From Corynebacterium stercoris (GTDB lineage Bacteria; Actinomycetota; Actinomycetes; Mycobacteriales; Mycobacteriaceae), in the NCBI RefSeq assembly GCF_024160105.1, contig NZ_JAMFTQ010000003.1, forward strand, positions 124,001 through 188,000: DNA of 64,000 nt, in the 5' to 3' direction. Numbering within the stretch: the stretch's first letter is position 1; each line of letters opens with the position of its first letter. Position numbers and translations under genes: made by a program. Below the pieces are notes generated by a model that was given only the letters and a program-made list of their open reading frames with translations, did no database searches and had not been told where the DNA came from. Positions 54,727 through 63,616 of the stretch are shown in pieces.

Positions 54727-55749
54727 ATGACTAACCGCAAACCTGAAGAGGTGCGCAAGACGACGGCGGGCGGCAGCACCCGCGTCATGCACGCCGCTCT
54801 CCCGGTCAACGACATGACCGCGACCTCCGATCCCAGCAGCCAGGCTGACAGCGTTGTCACCGAGGAGCCGCCCACCCAGGTGGCCGCGCTCCGCGGCACG
54901 TCCAAGAGCCGCATTTACTTGCGACGTTTCCTACGTAACCGCATGGCCGTCGTGGGCACCATCATCTTCCTGTTGCTGGTGCTGCTCGCCGTGTTTGGCA
55001 AGTTCATCAGCCCGTGGGGCTACGACGAGCCGGACTTCTTCAACCTCGCCACCGGCCCGAGCGCCGAGCACTGGTTCGGCACCACGGACTCCGGCAACGA
55101 CCTGTTCGCACAAGTGGTGCACGGCCTCGGCCGCTCGCTGACCATCGCGGTCCCGGCGGCGCTGGCGATCACGATCCTGTCCGCGATCATCGGCGCCGGC
55201 GCTGCGCTCTACGGCGGCTCGCTGGAGAAGGTCGTCCTGGCCGTCATCCACTTCATGCTCGCAGTCCCGACCTTCCTGCTCATCGCTCTTCTGGTCTCCG
55301 GCTCCGGCGGCGACTGGAAGGTGCTCACGGTGGTGCTGATCGCCTTCGGCTGGATGTACCCCGCCCGTGTGATCTGGTCCCTCGCACTCTCAATCAGAGA
55401 GAACGACTATGTGCGCGCCGCGCGCTTCATGGGTGTTTCCCGCCCGAAGACGATCGTGCGCCACATCATCCCGAACGTTTCTTCGCTGCTGATCATCCAG
55501 TTCATGATGGGCGTGGTGTCCACGATCATGTCCGAGACGGCGCTGTCCTTCTTGGGCCTGGGCGTGAAGCTTCCCGACGTTTCCCTGGGTACCCTCCTGC
55601 AGACCGGTACCGGCACGCTTTTGACCACGCCGTGGCAGTTCTACTTCCCGGCTCTGATTCTGACCCTCTTGACGGTGTCGCTCGCCTTCATGGCTGACGG
55701 TATGCGTGATGCGCTCGACCCGAACTCGAACTCCGGAGGCCGAGCATGA
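54727..55749 (+). CDS. oppC: Oligopeptide-type ABC transporter permease (OppC family)
   Basis: The 340-residue protein has a long hydrophilic N-terminus of about 60 residues, then six membrane helices with the EAA loop YVRAARFMGVSRPKTIVRHIIPN and AFIADGMRDALDP-like C-terminus typical of OppC. ATG 54727 follows AAGGAGAGC. Its stop overlaps the ATG of the ATPase gene (ATGA), so stoichiometry is set by coupling. The N-terminal extension has no transmembrane part and is probably a cytoplasmic tail. Confidence 0.9.
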   Translation: MTNRKPEEVRKTTAGGSTRVMHAALPVNDMTATSDPSSQADSVVTEEPPTQVAALRGTSKSRIYLRRFLRNRMAVVGTIIFLLLVLLAVFGKFISPWGYDEPDFFNLATGPSAEHWFGTTDSGNDLFAQVVHGLGRSLTIAVPAALAITILSAIIGAGAALYGGSLEKVVLAVIHFMLAVPTFLLIALLVSGSGGDWKVLTVVLIAFGWMYPARVIWSLALSIRENDYVRAARFMGVSRPKTIVRHIIPNVSSLLIIQFMMGVVSTIMSETALSFLGLGVKLPDVSLGTLLQTGTGTLLTTPWQFYFPALILTLLTVSLAFMADGMRDALDPNSNSGGRA

Positions 55750-57701
55750 CAACCAGTATTTCCACCAGCGGCGGCGCAGCCCCGCAGAATCCGTCGTACG
55801 GCGACCCGGTGCTCAGCGTTCGCGACCTCCACGTTTCCTTCCCGTCCGAGGCCGGCGTGGTCTCCGCGGTGCGCGGCGTCGACTTCGACCTCTACCGCGG
55901 CCGCACTCTCGGCATCGTCGGCGAGTCCGGCTCCGGTAAGTCCGTGACGTCCATGGCCGTCATGGGCCTGCTGCCCGAGTACGCCAAGGTAACTGGCTCC
56001 GTCATGTACGGCGGCGAGGAGCTGCTGACGAAGAACGACCGGGAGATGTCGAAGATCCGCGGCAAGGAGATCGGCATGATCTTCCAGGACCCGCTCTCGG
56101 CGCTGACCCCGGTGTACGACATCGGCACCCAGCTCGTCGAAGCCCTGCAGGCTCACAACAACATCCCCAAGGGCAAGGCCTTGGACCGTGCCGCGGAGTT
56201 GTTGGACCTCGTGGGTATCCCGGAACCGAAGAAGCGCCTGAAGTCCTTCCCGCACGAATTCTCCGGCGGTATGCGCCAGCGCGTGGTCATCGCCATCGCG
56301 ATTGCGAACAACCCGAACATCATCATCGCCGACGAGCCGACGACGGCACTGGATGTGACCATCCAGGCCCAGATCCTCGACGTGATCAAGGTGGCCCAGC
56401 GCGAGACCGGCGCCGCCTGCATCATGATCACCCACGACATGGGTGTCGTCGCCGGCACCGCCGACGACGTGCTGGTGATGTACGGCGGCCGCCCGGTGGA
56501 GAAGGGCGACGTCCACACCATCTTCAAACAGCCGCGCATGCCGTATTCCATCGGCCTGCTCGGCTCCACCCCGCGCGTGGACCAGCCGTCGACCGAACCG
56601 CTGACCTACATCGAAGGCACCCCGCCCAAGTTGGTCAACATGCAGGCCCGCTGCCAGTTCGCGCCGCGCTGCCCCATCGCCGTCGACGCGTGCCTCCAGG
56701 GCGAGCCGCCGATGATCGCCGTCGATGATGCCGCGGGCCACCAGGTGGCCTGCATCCGCCACGAGGAGATCCAGGACGGCAAGCTCAACGGCAAGCCGCT
56801 CTACCCCACCCCGGTGCTGCCGGAGGACAAGTACGCCGGCATCCCGCGCGAGGAGCGCGAGGTGACCCTCGAGGTGGAGAACCTGAACAAAGAGTTCCCG
56901 CTGACGAAGGGCGCGCTGGTGAAGCGCCGTGTAGGCACCGTCCACGCCGTGAAGAACGTGTCTTTCGACCTGCGCGCCGGCGAGTGCATGGCCATCGTGG
57001 GCGAGTCCGGCTCCGGCAAGACCACCACCCTGCTGGAGATCATGAATCTCGACCCGGCGCCCGGCAGCCGCATCGTCATTTGCGGCGAGGACGCCTCGAA
57101 GTTCAACACCGCATCCCGCCAGAAGGCGCGCCGCAACTTGCAAATGGTGTTCCAGGACCCGATGAGCTCACTCAACCCGCGCATGACGGTGAAAGAGATC
57201 ATCCAGGAGCCGCTCGACGCGCTCGGTTACGAGGGGGACAAGGACGCCCGCATCGCGGAGCTCATGCGCACCGTGGGCCTCGACGAGTCCCAGATCGACC
57301 GCTTCCCCGGCCACTTCTCCGGCGGCCAGCGCCAGCGCATCGGCCTCGCCCGCGCGCTGGCAACGAACCCGGCGATCATCGTGCTCGACGAGCCGGTCTC
57401 CGCGCTCGACGTGTCGATCCAGGCGGGCGTGATCAACCTGCTCGAATCGCTGAAGCGCGAGCTGGGCCTGTCCTACCTTTTCGTCGCACACGACCTGTCG
57501 GTGGTGCGCCACCTGTCTGACCGCGTCGCAGTGATGTACAAGGGCGACTTCGTGGAGTTCGGTGAGGCGGACGACGTCTTCGACAACCCGCAGCACCCGT
57601 ACACCAAGGCGCTCTTGAGCGCCATCCCGATTCCGGATCCGGAGGTGGAGCGGGGGCGCAAGCGGATCCGCTACACGCCGACCGAGGAGGCCGCGCAATA
57701 G
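55746..57701 (+). CDS. oppDF: Fused dual ABC ATPase of the peptide transporter (OppD-OppF)
   Basis: The 651-residue protein joins two ATPases: NBD1 has GESGSGKSV (near residue 58), FSGGMRQRVVIAIAIA and ADEPTTALD, and NBD2 has GESGSGKTT (near 419), SGGQRQRIGLARAL and LDEPVSALD. Both sites look catalytically complete, unlike the ECF ATPase and the fused exporter in this window. NBD1 ends with a cysteine-rich CQFAPRCPIAVDAC motif typical of OppD, which binds a 4Fe-4S cluster in the family. It energises oppBC. Start ATG 55746 overlaps the stop of oppC. Confidence 0.93.
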   Translation: MTTSISTSGGAAPQNPSYGDPVLSVRDLHVSFPSEAGVVSAVRGVDFDLYRGRTLGIVGESGSGKSVTSMAVMGLLPEYAKVTGSVMYGGEELLTKNDREMSKIRGKEIGMIFQDPLSALTPVYDIGTQLVEALQAHNNIPKGKALDRAAELLDLVGIPEPKKRLKSFPHEFSGGMRQRVVIAIAIANNPNIIIADEPTTALDVTIQAQILDVIKVAQRETGAACIMITHDMGVVAGTADDVLVMYGGRPVEKGDVHTIFKQPRMPYSIGLLGSTPRVDQPSTEPLTYIEGTPPKLVNMQARCQFAPRCPIAVDACLQGEPPMIAVDDAAGHQVACIRHEEIQDGKLNGKPLYPTPVLPEDKYAGIPREEREVTLEVENLNKEFPLTKGALVKRRVGTVHAVKNVSFDLRAGECMAIVGESGSGKTTTLLEIMNLDPAPGSRIVICGEDASKFNTASRQKARRNLQMVFQDPMSSLNPRMTVKEIIQEPLDALGYEGDKDARIAELMRTVGLDESQIDRFPGHFSGGQRQRIGLARALATNPAIIVLDEPVSALDVSIQAGVINLLESLKRELGLSYLFVAHDLSVVRHLSDRVAVMYKGDFVEFGEADDVFDNPQHPYTKALLSAIPIPDPEVERGRKRIRYTPTEEAAQ

Positions 57702-57720
57702 CGCCGGACGCTGCCGCGAG

Positions 57721-57762
57721 AACCCGTGCCGAGCTCAGCACCAGAGCCCGGCGCGGGTTTTG
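57721..57762 (+). terminator. Terminator of the opp operon
   Basis: AACCCGTGCC (57721-57730) pairs with GGCGCGGGTT (57750-57759), with one G-U pair, and is followed by TT. It closes the opp operon. Confidence 0.7.
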
Positions 57763-57850
57763 CCGTTCCGCGCCGGGACCAAAACCCCCGCCGCTGCGCA
57801 ACTGGTGGTAGTTTCGTTGCGTTACTGCACATTTTCCGGAAGGATCCCCG

Positions 57851-58783
57851 ATGGCCGGTGGCCTCCTCGCTCTGCTCGATGACGTCGCGCTCATCGCCCG
57901 CACCGCTGCATCCTCCGTCGACGATGTCGCGGCGCTCACTGCGAAGACGTCCGCGAAGGCGGCCGGTGTGGTCATCGACGACGCTGCCGTGACCCCGCAG
58001 TACGTCTCCAACGTCACCCCAGCGCGCGAGCTGCCGATGATCTGGAAGATCACCAAGGGGTCCCTGCGCAACAAGCTCCTCATCATTCTGCCGATCGCGC
58101 TGCTGCTCAACGCGTTCGCACCGTGGGCGCTCACGCCGCTGCTCATGATCGGCGGCACGTACCTGTGCTTCGAAGGCGCGGAGAAGATCGTGCACAAGCT
58201 CACCGCGGACCACGAGGCGGAGCAGGAGCGGGCGGTGAACAAAAGCCCTGAGGATGAAGATTCGCTGGTCAAGAGTGCAATTACCACTGACCTGATCCTC
58301 AGCGCGGAAATCATGATCATCGCGCTCGACGGGATCGCAGATGAGTCGTTCTGGATGCAGGCCGCCGTCCTCATCGCCGTCGGCATCTTCATCACCCTCG
58401 CCGTGTACGGCGCGGTGGCGCTCCTGGTCAAAATCGACGACATCGGCCGCGGCATGATCGAGCGCGGCAACGCCCCGCGCACCGGCCGCGCGCTGGTCAA
58501 GGGCATGCCGCATGTGCTCAACGCGATCGGCGTGATCGGCACCATCGCCATGCTCTGGGTCGGCGGCCACCTGATCGTCCGGGGCTTCCACGAGGTCTTC
58601 GGCTGGCACTGGCCGCACGACATCATCGAGCGCGGTGCCGAAGCCGTCGGCGGCGGCTTCGCAAGCTGGCTGGTGGATACCGGTGTCTCGCTGGTCTTCG
58701 GCCTCATCACCGGCCTGCTGATCCTGGCCGTGGTGAAGCTGATCGGCAAGACCCGCGGCCGCACCGCCGAGGCTGCCGTGTAG
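57851..58783 (+). CDS. DUF808-family membrane protein
   Basis: The 310-residue protein begins MAGGLLALLDDVALIARTAA, the conserved DUF808 (YedI-like) N-terminus, and has several transmembrane helices, with IGGTYLCFEGAEKIVHK as a hallmark. Function is unknown in any organism I can name. ATG 57851 follows GAAGGATCCCCG. It is separated from the opp operon by a terminator and lies 22 bases before the next gene. Confidence 0.88.
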   Translation: MAGGLLALLDDVALIARTAASSVDDVAALTAKTSAKAAGVVIDDAAVTPQYVSNVTPARELPMIWKITKGSLRNKLLIILPIALLLNAFAPWALTPLLMIGGTYLCFEGAEKIVHKLTADHEAEQERAVNKSPEDEDSLVKSAITTDLILSAEIMIIALDGIADESFWMQAAVLIAVGIFITLAVYGAVALLVKIDDIGRGMIERGNAPRTGRALVKGMPHVLNAIGVIGTIAMLWVGGHLIVRGFHEVFGWHWPHDIIERGAEAVGGGFASWLVDTGVSLVFGLITGLLILAVVKLIGKTRGRTAEAAV

Positions 58784-58793
58784 CCCCGCGGGT

Positions 58794-58799
58794 TACAGT
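58794..58799 (+). promoter_or_regulatory. -10 box TACAGT upstream of the 58806 gene
   Basis: TACAGT ends six bases before ATG 58806; leaderless candidate located in the 22-base gap after the DUF808 gene. Confidence 0.45.
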
Positions 58800-58805
58800 G
58801 GTGCA

Positions 58806-59921
58806 ATGAGCACCCGCCTATACCCGCTCGCCCCGTCGGTGTGGGGCGCGGCCGAAGAAATCACGGCGACCGGCGTGGTCCAAGCCCTGCTCTTCGCCGA
58901 ATTCGGCGGTCACGTGGGCGCGGCGTACGTGGATGTCTTGCTCGAGCCGCACCCGCTCACCGCTACGTGGCGCGTCCGCCGCGTCGGCCCGAACAGCGCG
59001 CAGGGTCCGGTACTCGGTGAGGTTCCCGCCGCCAAACGCGCGCGCTTCGAGGACACCTCGCGTATCGACGCTTCTTTGCTCCGCCCCCAAACCACAGCGG
59101 CCATCGCCCTGGACCCTGCGACTGGGAAGTTCGCGGTGCAGGTGCTGCTGCCGCCGCCGGTGCTCGCGGTGCCGCGCAACGACGTCCCCGCCGACGCGGT
59201 GGTGCTGCCGCCGGGTGACATGGTGGTGGTGGACACCGCCCGCGGCGAGTACAACGCAGAGCTGCTCGGGGCCCGCTCCCCCGGCCAGTGGTTTGTGGCT
59301 CTGCACCGCATCGGCGACTCGGTCGCTGCCACGCTGGGCGACAAGGTACTCGGCGGCTTCGATGCCGCGGATGCCGAGGAGCTGGGCTACATCCTCGAAG
59401 ACACCGCCGCCGAGGCCGGCGAACGCCCCGTCTATGCCCGCGCCTTCCTGCTTGACGGCATGGCGGGCATCAGCGTCGCCGGCCCCGAGGAGGGACTCCA
59501 ACGCGTGCCGACGCTCAAAGTCCCCGACCAGCGCTCCCTCTCCCCCTGGCGGGTCGAGGAATACGCGGATGGGACGTGGGGAGTCCTCGTCGACCGCGGC
59601 CACGTCATGGACGAGACCGAAGCGCCGAAGCCGCGCCACACCGCGCGCTACGTCTCACTCGCGGGCGGCGAGCGTCCTGAGGATCTTGCGGCGCCGACGG
59701 AAATGTTCGGCCGCGTCGACATCCCGGATGCGGAGCTCCGCCGCGGCCGCCACGCAGCGCCGGAGGGTGCGAGCGGCAGCGCGGTGCGGGTGGCGCAATT
59801 GGTGGCGAAGCAGACGTCGGCAAGCGTGGAGCCCTCCGAGGGCTACCTCACGGAGGTGGAGAAGGTGCGGTTGCGGCGCGCGAAGCGGATCGCGGGCGAG
59901 GGCGGGCGGCACCGTAAGTAA
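58806..59921 (+). CDS. Hypothetical protein, 371 aa
   Basis: The protein is soluble, has no signal peptide, and is Ala/Pro/Arg-rich. It opens MSTRLYPLAPSVWGAAEEIT. A middle part alternates beta and loop elements (VVDTARGEYNAEL) and a basic C-terminus ends in GEGGRHRK. I do not recognise a family. The start codon follows a TACAGT -10 box by six bases. It is not linked to neighbouring genes beyond proximity. Confidence 0.7.
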   Translation: MSTRLYPLAPSVWGAAEEITATGVVQALLFAEFGGHVGAAYVDVLLEPHPLTATWRVRRVGPNSAQGPVLGEVPAAKRARFEDTSRIDASLLRPQTTAAIALDPATGKFAVQVLLPPPVLAVPRNDVPADAVVLPPGDMVVVDTARGEYNAELLGARSPGQWFVALHRIGDSVAATLGDKVLGGFDAADAEELGYILEDTAAEAGERPVYARAFLLDGMAGISVAGPEEGLQRVPTLKVPDQRSLSPWRVEEYADGTWGVLVDRGHVMDETEAPKPRHTARYVSLAGGERPEDLAAPTEMFGRVDIPDAELRRGRHAAPEGASGSAVRVAQLVAKQTSASVEPSEGYLTEVEKVRLRRAKRIAGEGGRHRK

Positions 59922-59951
59922 GCGAAACCTCACTTAGCGTGGCCTCTCACC

Positions 59952-59969
59952 AGCGAAAATCGCTACGCT
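59952..59969 (+). promoter_or_regulatory. Palindrome and -10-like box upstream of the cupin gene
   Basis: AGCGA-AAA-TCGCT (59952-59964) is a perfect inverted repeat that abuts TACGCT (59964-59969), a -10-like box about 40 bases before the cupin start. An operator overlapping the promoter is plausible. Confidence 0.4.
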
Positions 59970-60009
59970 GGGCGGTGACCGATTGCAAGCGAACGTAAAG
60001 GAGCACGTT

Positions 60010-60432
60010 ATGAGCAACGATCACGGCCCCAACCCGTACGTGGTTGACATTGAGAAGGCCACCGTGGAGAACGAGGCGTTCCGCGACACGCTGTGGACCG
60101 GCAAGAACCTCCAGCTGACTGTGATGACGATTCCGGTTGGCGGCGAGATCGGCGCTGAGATCCACGACGATCACGATCAGTTCCTCCGCCTCGAGGAGGG
60201 CGAGCTGCGCGCGCAGATCGGTGCGAGCGAGAACGACCTCGAGATCGACCAGGTTGTCGGCGCTGACTGGGCGGCATTCGTCCCGGCCGGCAAGTGGCAC
60301 AACTTTGTCAACGAGTCCGACGCTCCGGCGAAGCTGTACTCCATCTACGCTCCCGCCGAGCACGAGCCGGGCACCCGCCACGAGACGAAGGCCGACGCGG
60401 ACAACGATCCTCAGGAGACCGACGGCGTCTAA
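60010..60432 (+). CDS. Single-domain cupin protein
   Basis: The product of 140 residues has the cupin-2 barrel pattern: EIHDDHDQFLRLEEGELRA (metal-ligand His/Asp/Gln) and WHNFVNESDAPAKLYSIYAP for the second motif. Such proteins are metal-dependent enzymes or binding proteins of varied function. ATG 60010 follows AAAGGAGCACG; an upstream in-frame ATG at 59983 is less likely. The stop is six bases from the stop of convergent selB. Confidence 0.85.
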   Translation: MSNDHGPNPYVVDIEKATVENEAFRDTLWTGKNLQLTVMTIPVGGEIGAEIHDDHDQFLRLEEGELRAQIGASENDLEIDQVVGADWAAFVPAGKWHNFVNESDAPAKLYSIYAPAEHEPGTRHETKADADNDPQETDGV

Positions 60433-60438
60433 ACGCCT

Positions 60439-62178
60439 CTAGGTCAGCACCCGCTGCGTCCCGTCGACGCGGCGGGTTTTTCCTTGCGCGTCGAGCAGCT
60501 CCAGCAGCGGGATGGCAACGCGGCGCGTCGTATCCCACGCCTTGCGCGCGTCCGAGGCGGAAAACGGCTGGTCGACGCCGCGCAGCAGCGCGACGGCGCG
60601 GGCTGGCGCGTCGGGCAGCAGCACCACGCCGTCGGCGATGCGCAGCACGCGCCCCGCCCGCTCGGCGGCGGCGAGTTCCTTCGTGCCCACACCCCATCTC
60701 GCGAGGTCCGCCGCCTCCGGCGCCGCGAAGGGGCTTTCGCGCAGGTGCGCCTCCAGCTTCTCAATCCCCGGCCCCAGGTCCGTCGAACGCCCCGAAGAGA
60801 TCACGCCGTCGTGCACCGTGAGCTTCGCCGCGGCCGCCGCGAGCGGCAACAGCTTTGCATCGGGGAGCTTGAGCTTTTCGACGCCCGCCCCCACCGACAC
60901 GCCCGCAGCCAGCGGATTCGCCCGCTCGAACTCGGCGACGGCGGCCGTGAGCTGGTCCTTCCACGCCATGACTTGCTCGGCGCGGATCCAGTAACCGGCG
61001 AAGGCGATAGAACCCTGCGGCGGCGCGTCCGGCACGTTGAAGCCGAGGCGCTGAAGCTGCGCCGGGGTGACCGCAACGCGGCGCGCGATCTCCTTGCTGA
61101 TGTCGGGTTCCGGTGCGAGTTCCTCCGCACGGCGGGCGGCGTCGCCGCGGCGGGTGAACTCGGGCGGGTCGACGTCGACGGCCCGCGCGCCGGCGAGGAT
61201 GCGCTGGTCGCCGGAGCCGCGCAGGACTATCGCATCGCCGAGGGTGAGCGGCAGCGGCTCGTCGAGCGTGAGCCGCGCGAAGTCCGGCGACAGCTGGCGG
61301 ATGCGGCAGCCGATCCCCGCCGTGCCGATGTGCGCGACGGCCTCGCGCGGCAGGTCGCCAGTCACCGCGACATCGACTACGCTCGTGCGCTGCCAGGCGT
61401 CCGGCGTGGTCAGCACGTCGCCGCGCCCGATGCGCTCCACGTCCACGTCCCGCAGGTTCAGCGCCACGCGGCGGGCAGGCGTGGCAAAGTCAACGGCTGC
61501 GTCCTCGGATTGCACGCCGCGGACGTGCACCTCGCGGCCGTTGAGCTCGAGCCTGTCGCCGGGGCGGATGGTGCCGGCGGTGAGCGTGCCGGTCACTACG
61601 GTGCCCGCGCCCTTGACGGTGAAGGAGCGGTCCACCCAGAACCGCACCCGGGTGTCCGGGTCGGGGGTGGCGGCCGCGCGCAACACCTCTGCCAGCGCCG
61701 CGGTAAGCGCGTCGAGGCCCTCGCCGGTCACGGCCGAGACCTCCACGACGGGCCAATCCTCAAGCGTCGTGCCGGCCACAGCGTCGACGATCTCATTGCG
61801 GGTGGCCGCACGGCGCGCCTCGTCGGCGCGGTCGGCGCGCGTCACGGCAATCACGCCGGTGGGGATGCGAAAGGCGTCGATGGCGGCGAGGTGCTCCTTG
61901 GTCTGGGCCATCACGCCCTCGTCGGCGGCGACGACGAGCATGACCACGGGCGCGGGGCCGACACCGGCGAGCATGTTCGCAATGAAACGCTCGTGCCCGG
62001 GCACGTCGACGAAGGCCACGTCCTCGCCGTCGATGTCCGCCCACACAAACCCGAGGTCGATGGTCAGGCCGCGCTGCTGCTCTTCCTCCCAGCGGTCCGG
62101 CTCCATGCCGGTCAGCCGTTTGACCAGCGTCGATTTTCCGTGGTCCACATGCCCGGCGGTGGCGACGACGTAGCTCAT
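60439..62178 (-). CDS. selB: Selenocysteine-specific elongation factor SelB
   Basis: The 579-residue protein delivers Sec-tRNA(Sec) to UGA codons followed by a SECIS hairpin. The EF-Tu-like G domain has GHVDHGKSTLVKRLTG (G1), VDVPGHERF (G3) and AVTRADRADEA (G4). Domains II and III follow, and the C-terminal quarter contains winged-helix repeats that bind the SECIS. It is slightly shorter than the E. coli protein (614). The start at 62178 overlaps the TGA of selA. A convergent terminator for the cupin gene lies inside its last codons. Confidence 0.95.
   Translation of the reverse strand: MSYVVATAGHVDHGKSTLVKRLTGMEPDRWEEEQQRGLTIDLGFVWADIDGEDVAFVDVPGHERFIANMLAGVGPAPVVMLVVAADEGVMAQTKEHLAAIDAFRIPTGVIAVTRADRADEARRAATRNEIVDAVAGTTLEDWPVVEVSAVTGEGLDALTAALAEVLRAAATPDPDTRVRFWVDRSFTVKGAGTVVTGTLTAGTIRPGDRLELNGREVHVRGVQSEDAAVDFATPARRVALNLRDVDVERIGRGDVLTTPDAWQRTSVVDVAVTGDLPREAVAHIGTAGIGCRIRQLSPDFARLTLDEPLPLTLGDAIVLRGSGDQRILAGARAVDVDPPEFTRRGDAARRAEELAPEPDISKEIARRVAVTPAQLQRLGFNVPDAPPQGSIAFAGYWIRAEQVMAWKDQLTAAVAEFERANPLAAGVSVGAGVEKLKLPDAKLLPLAAAAAKLTVHDGVISSGRSTDLGPGIEKLEAHLRESPFAAPEAADLARWGVGTKELAAAERAGRVLRIADGVVLLPDAPARAVALLRGVDQPFSASDARKAWDTTRRVAIPLLELLDAQGKTRRVDGTQRVLT
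60449..60482 (+). terminator. Terminator of the cupin gene, embedded in the 3' end of selB
   Basis: ACCCGCTGCGTC (60449-60460) pairs with GACGCGGCGGGT (60466-60477), one G-U pair, followed by a five-T run. On the opposite strand these bases encode the last residues of SelB, so the sequence is doubly constrained. Confidence 0.8.
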
Positions 62179-63476
62179 CGCCCCTCCCCCTTCGTCAGCT
62201 CCTCAGCGATCGCGGCTGCGACCTCGCCGTCGCGCGCCTCCGGCACGCAGCGCAGGTCGACGAGCAGGCCGCCGTCATGCACGCGCCCCAGCACTGCGGG
62301 GGTGCGGTGGCGCAGGGGGGCAGCCAACCAAGCGTCGTAACGCACGGCCCAGCCCGGCAGCGGGTGGCCGGGCGCTCCCCCGCCGCCGACGCGGCCGTCG
62401 TGCGCGACCACCGTGCCGCCAGTGGCCGTGGCGAGTGCCTCAGCGCGGGCCTTGAGCTGGGCTTCGTCGGCGTGGAGGTACGCGTGCGTCGGGTTCGCGC
62501 TCGCGCGCAGCGTCGCCTCGAGCGCGGCGAGGCGCAGCTTGTCGATGCGTACCGCGCGCGCCAGCGGGTGCTTGCGCATCGCCGCGATCGCCTCGGCGCG
62601 CCCGAGCACCACGCCCGCCTGCGGCCCGCCGAGCAACTTGTCGCCGGAGAAGAGCACAACGTCGGCGCCCTCGGCGAGCGCTGTGGCGGCATCCGGCTCG
62701 TCCGGCAGCGCGGGGTCGGGCGCGAGGAGCCCGGAACCCGTGTCGACGATCAGGGCCATGCCATGCGCGTCCGCGATCCCGCGCAGCTCGCGCACGCCGA
62801 CGGCGGCGGTGAAGCCCTCCACGCGGTAGTTGGAGGGGTGCACCTTGAGGATCGCCCTGGCGCCGGCCGCGGCGGCGCGCTCGTAGTCGGCCGGGTGCGT
62901 GCGGTTCGTCGCACCCACCTCGACGAGGTCCACGCGGGCCGATTCGATGAGCTCCGGCAGGCGGAAGCCGGCGCCGATTTCGATGAGCTCGCCCCGGGAA
63001 ATGACCAGCTTGCCGTGCTCTGCGAACGTCGCCGCGGCCAGCAGGAGCGCGGCCGCGCCGTTGTTGACCACCAGCGCGTCCTCCGCCGCGGGGCAGGCGG
63101 CGAGCAGCGCGTCGTTGGCCTGCTTGCCGCGCTCGCGCGAACGCTCCCCGCGCGCGAGATCCATCTCAACGTCCACGTAGCCTGCGGCATCGACCATGGC
63201 GGCAACCGCCGCGTCCCCGAGCGGCGCGCGGCCGACGTTGGTGTGCACCACCACGCCGGTGCAGTTGATCACGGGCGTGAGCGCCGACGCCCCGCGCGCG
63301 ACGTCGGCCAGGAATTTCGCCTCCACCTCGTCCGGGGCGATCTCTCCGCGGCGCGCCCTGTCCTGGGCGCTCGAGGCGAGCGCTTTGAGGGTGTGCTGGT
63401 TGAGGGCGGGTGTGTCCCCGCCGTCGATACGCGCAAGCAGCGTGTCAGTGCGCGGGATGGCGCGTCGCGGGTCCAT
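62175..63476 (-). CDS. selA: L-seryl-tRNA(Sec) selenium transferase
   Basis: The 433-residue PLP enzyme converts Ser-tRNA(Sec) to Sec-tRNA(Sec) using selenophosphate. Bacterial SelA hallmarks are present: the N-terminal VINCTGVVVHTNVGRAPLG, and the PLP lysine in LFSGDKLLGGPQAG near residue 280. ATG 63476 follows a GGGAGG site. It lies 21 bases downstream of tRNA-Sec on the same strand and overlaps selB (ATGA), forming a tRNA-Sec-selA-selB transcript. Confidence 0.96.
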   Translation of the reverse strand: MDPRRAIPRTDTLLARIDGGDTPALNQHTLKALASSAQDRARRGEIAPDEVEAKFLADVARGASALTPVINCTGVVVHTNVGRAPLGDAAVAAMVDAAGYVDVEMDLARGERSRERGKQANDALLAACPAAEDALVVNNGAAALLLAAATFAEHGKLVISRGELIEIGAGFRLPELIESARVDLVEVGATNRTHPADYERAAAAGARAILKVHPSNYRVEGFTAAVGVRELRGIADAHGMALIVDTGSGLLAPDPALPDEPDAATALAEGADVVLFSGDKLLGGPQAGVVLGRAEAIAAMRKHPLARAVRIDKLRLAALEATLRASANPTHAYLHADEAQLKARAEALATATGGTVVAHDGRVGGGGAPGHPLPGWAVRYDAWLAAPLRHRTPAVLGRVHDGGLLVDLRCVPEARDGEVAAAIAEELTKGEGR

Positions 63477-63497
63477 GGTGCCTCCCTGAAAAAAGCG

Positions 63498-63592
63498 TGG
63501 CGGAGACGGACAGGAATCGAACCTGCCAAGCCGAGATGCTCGACTTCACCAGTTTTGAAGACTGGGGCGCCCACCAGGACACGTACGCCTCC
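63498..63592 (-). tRNA. selC: tRNA-Sec (anticodon TCA)
   Basis: The 95-base transcript begins GGAGGCG and ends with an encoded CCA (63498-63500). A seven-base acceptor stem pairs GGAGGCG with CGTCTCC (with one G-U). The anticodon loop CTTCAAA holds TCA at 63556-63558. A long variable arm (AAGTCGAG/CTCGGCTT) and the T-arm GGTTCGATTCC are clear. UCA anticodon, long variable arm and the 95-base length identify selenocysteine tRNA. Confidence 0.95.
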
Positions 63593-63600
63593 ACCGCGCG

Positions 63601-63610
63601 ACGCTACCAT
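63601..63610. promoter_or_regulatory. Overlapping divergent -10 boxes of selD and tRNA-Sec
   Basis: On the plus strand TACCAT (63605-63610) ends six bases before ATG 63617 of selD. On the minus strand TAGCGT (63606-63601) lies eight bases before the 5' end of tRNA-Sec. The two hexamers overlap by two bases, so only one polymerase can bind at a time. Confidence 0.45.
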
Positions 63611-63616
63611 GCGGGT

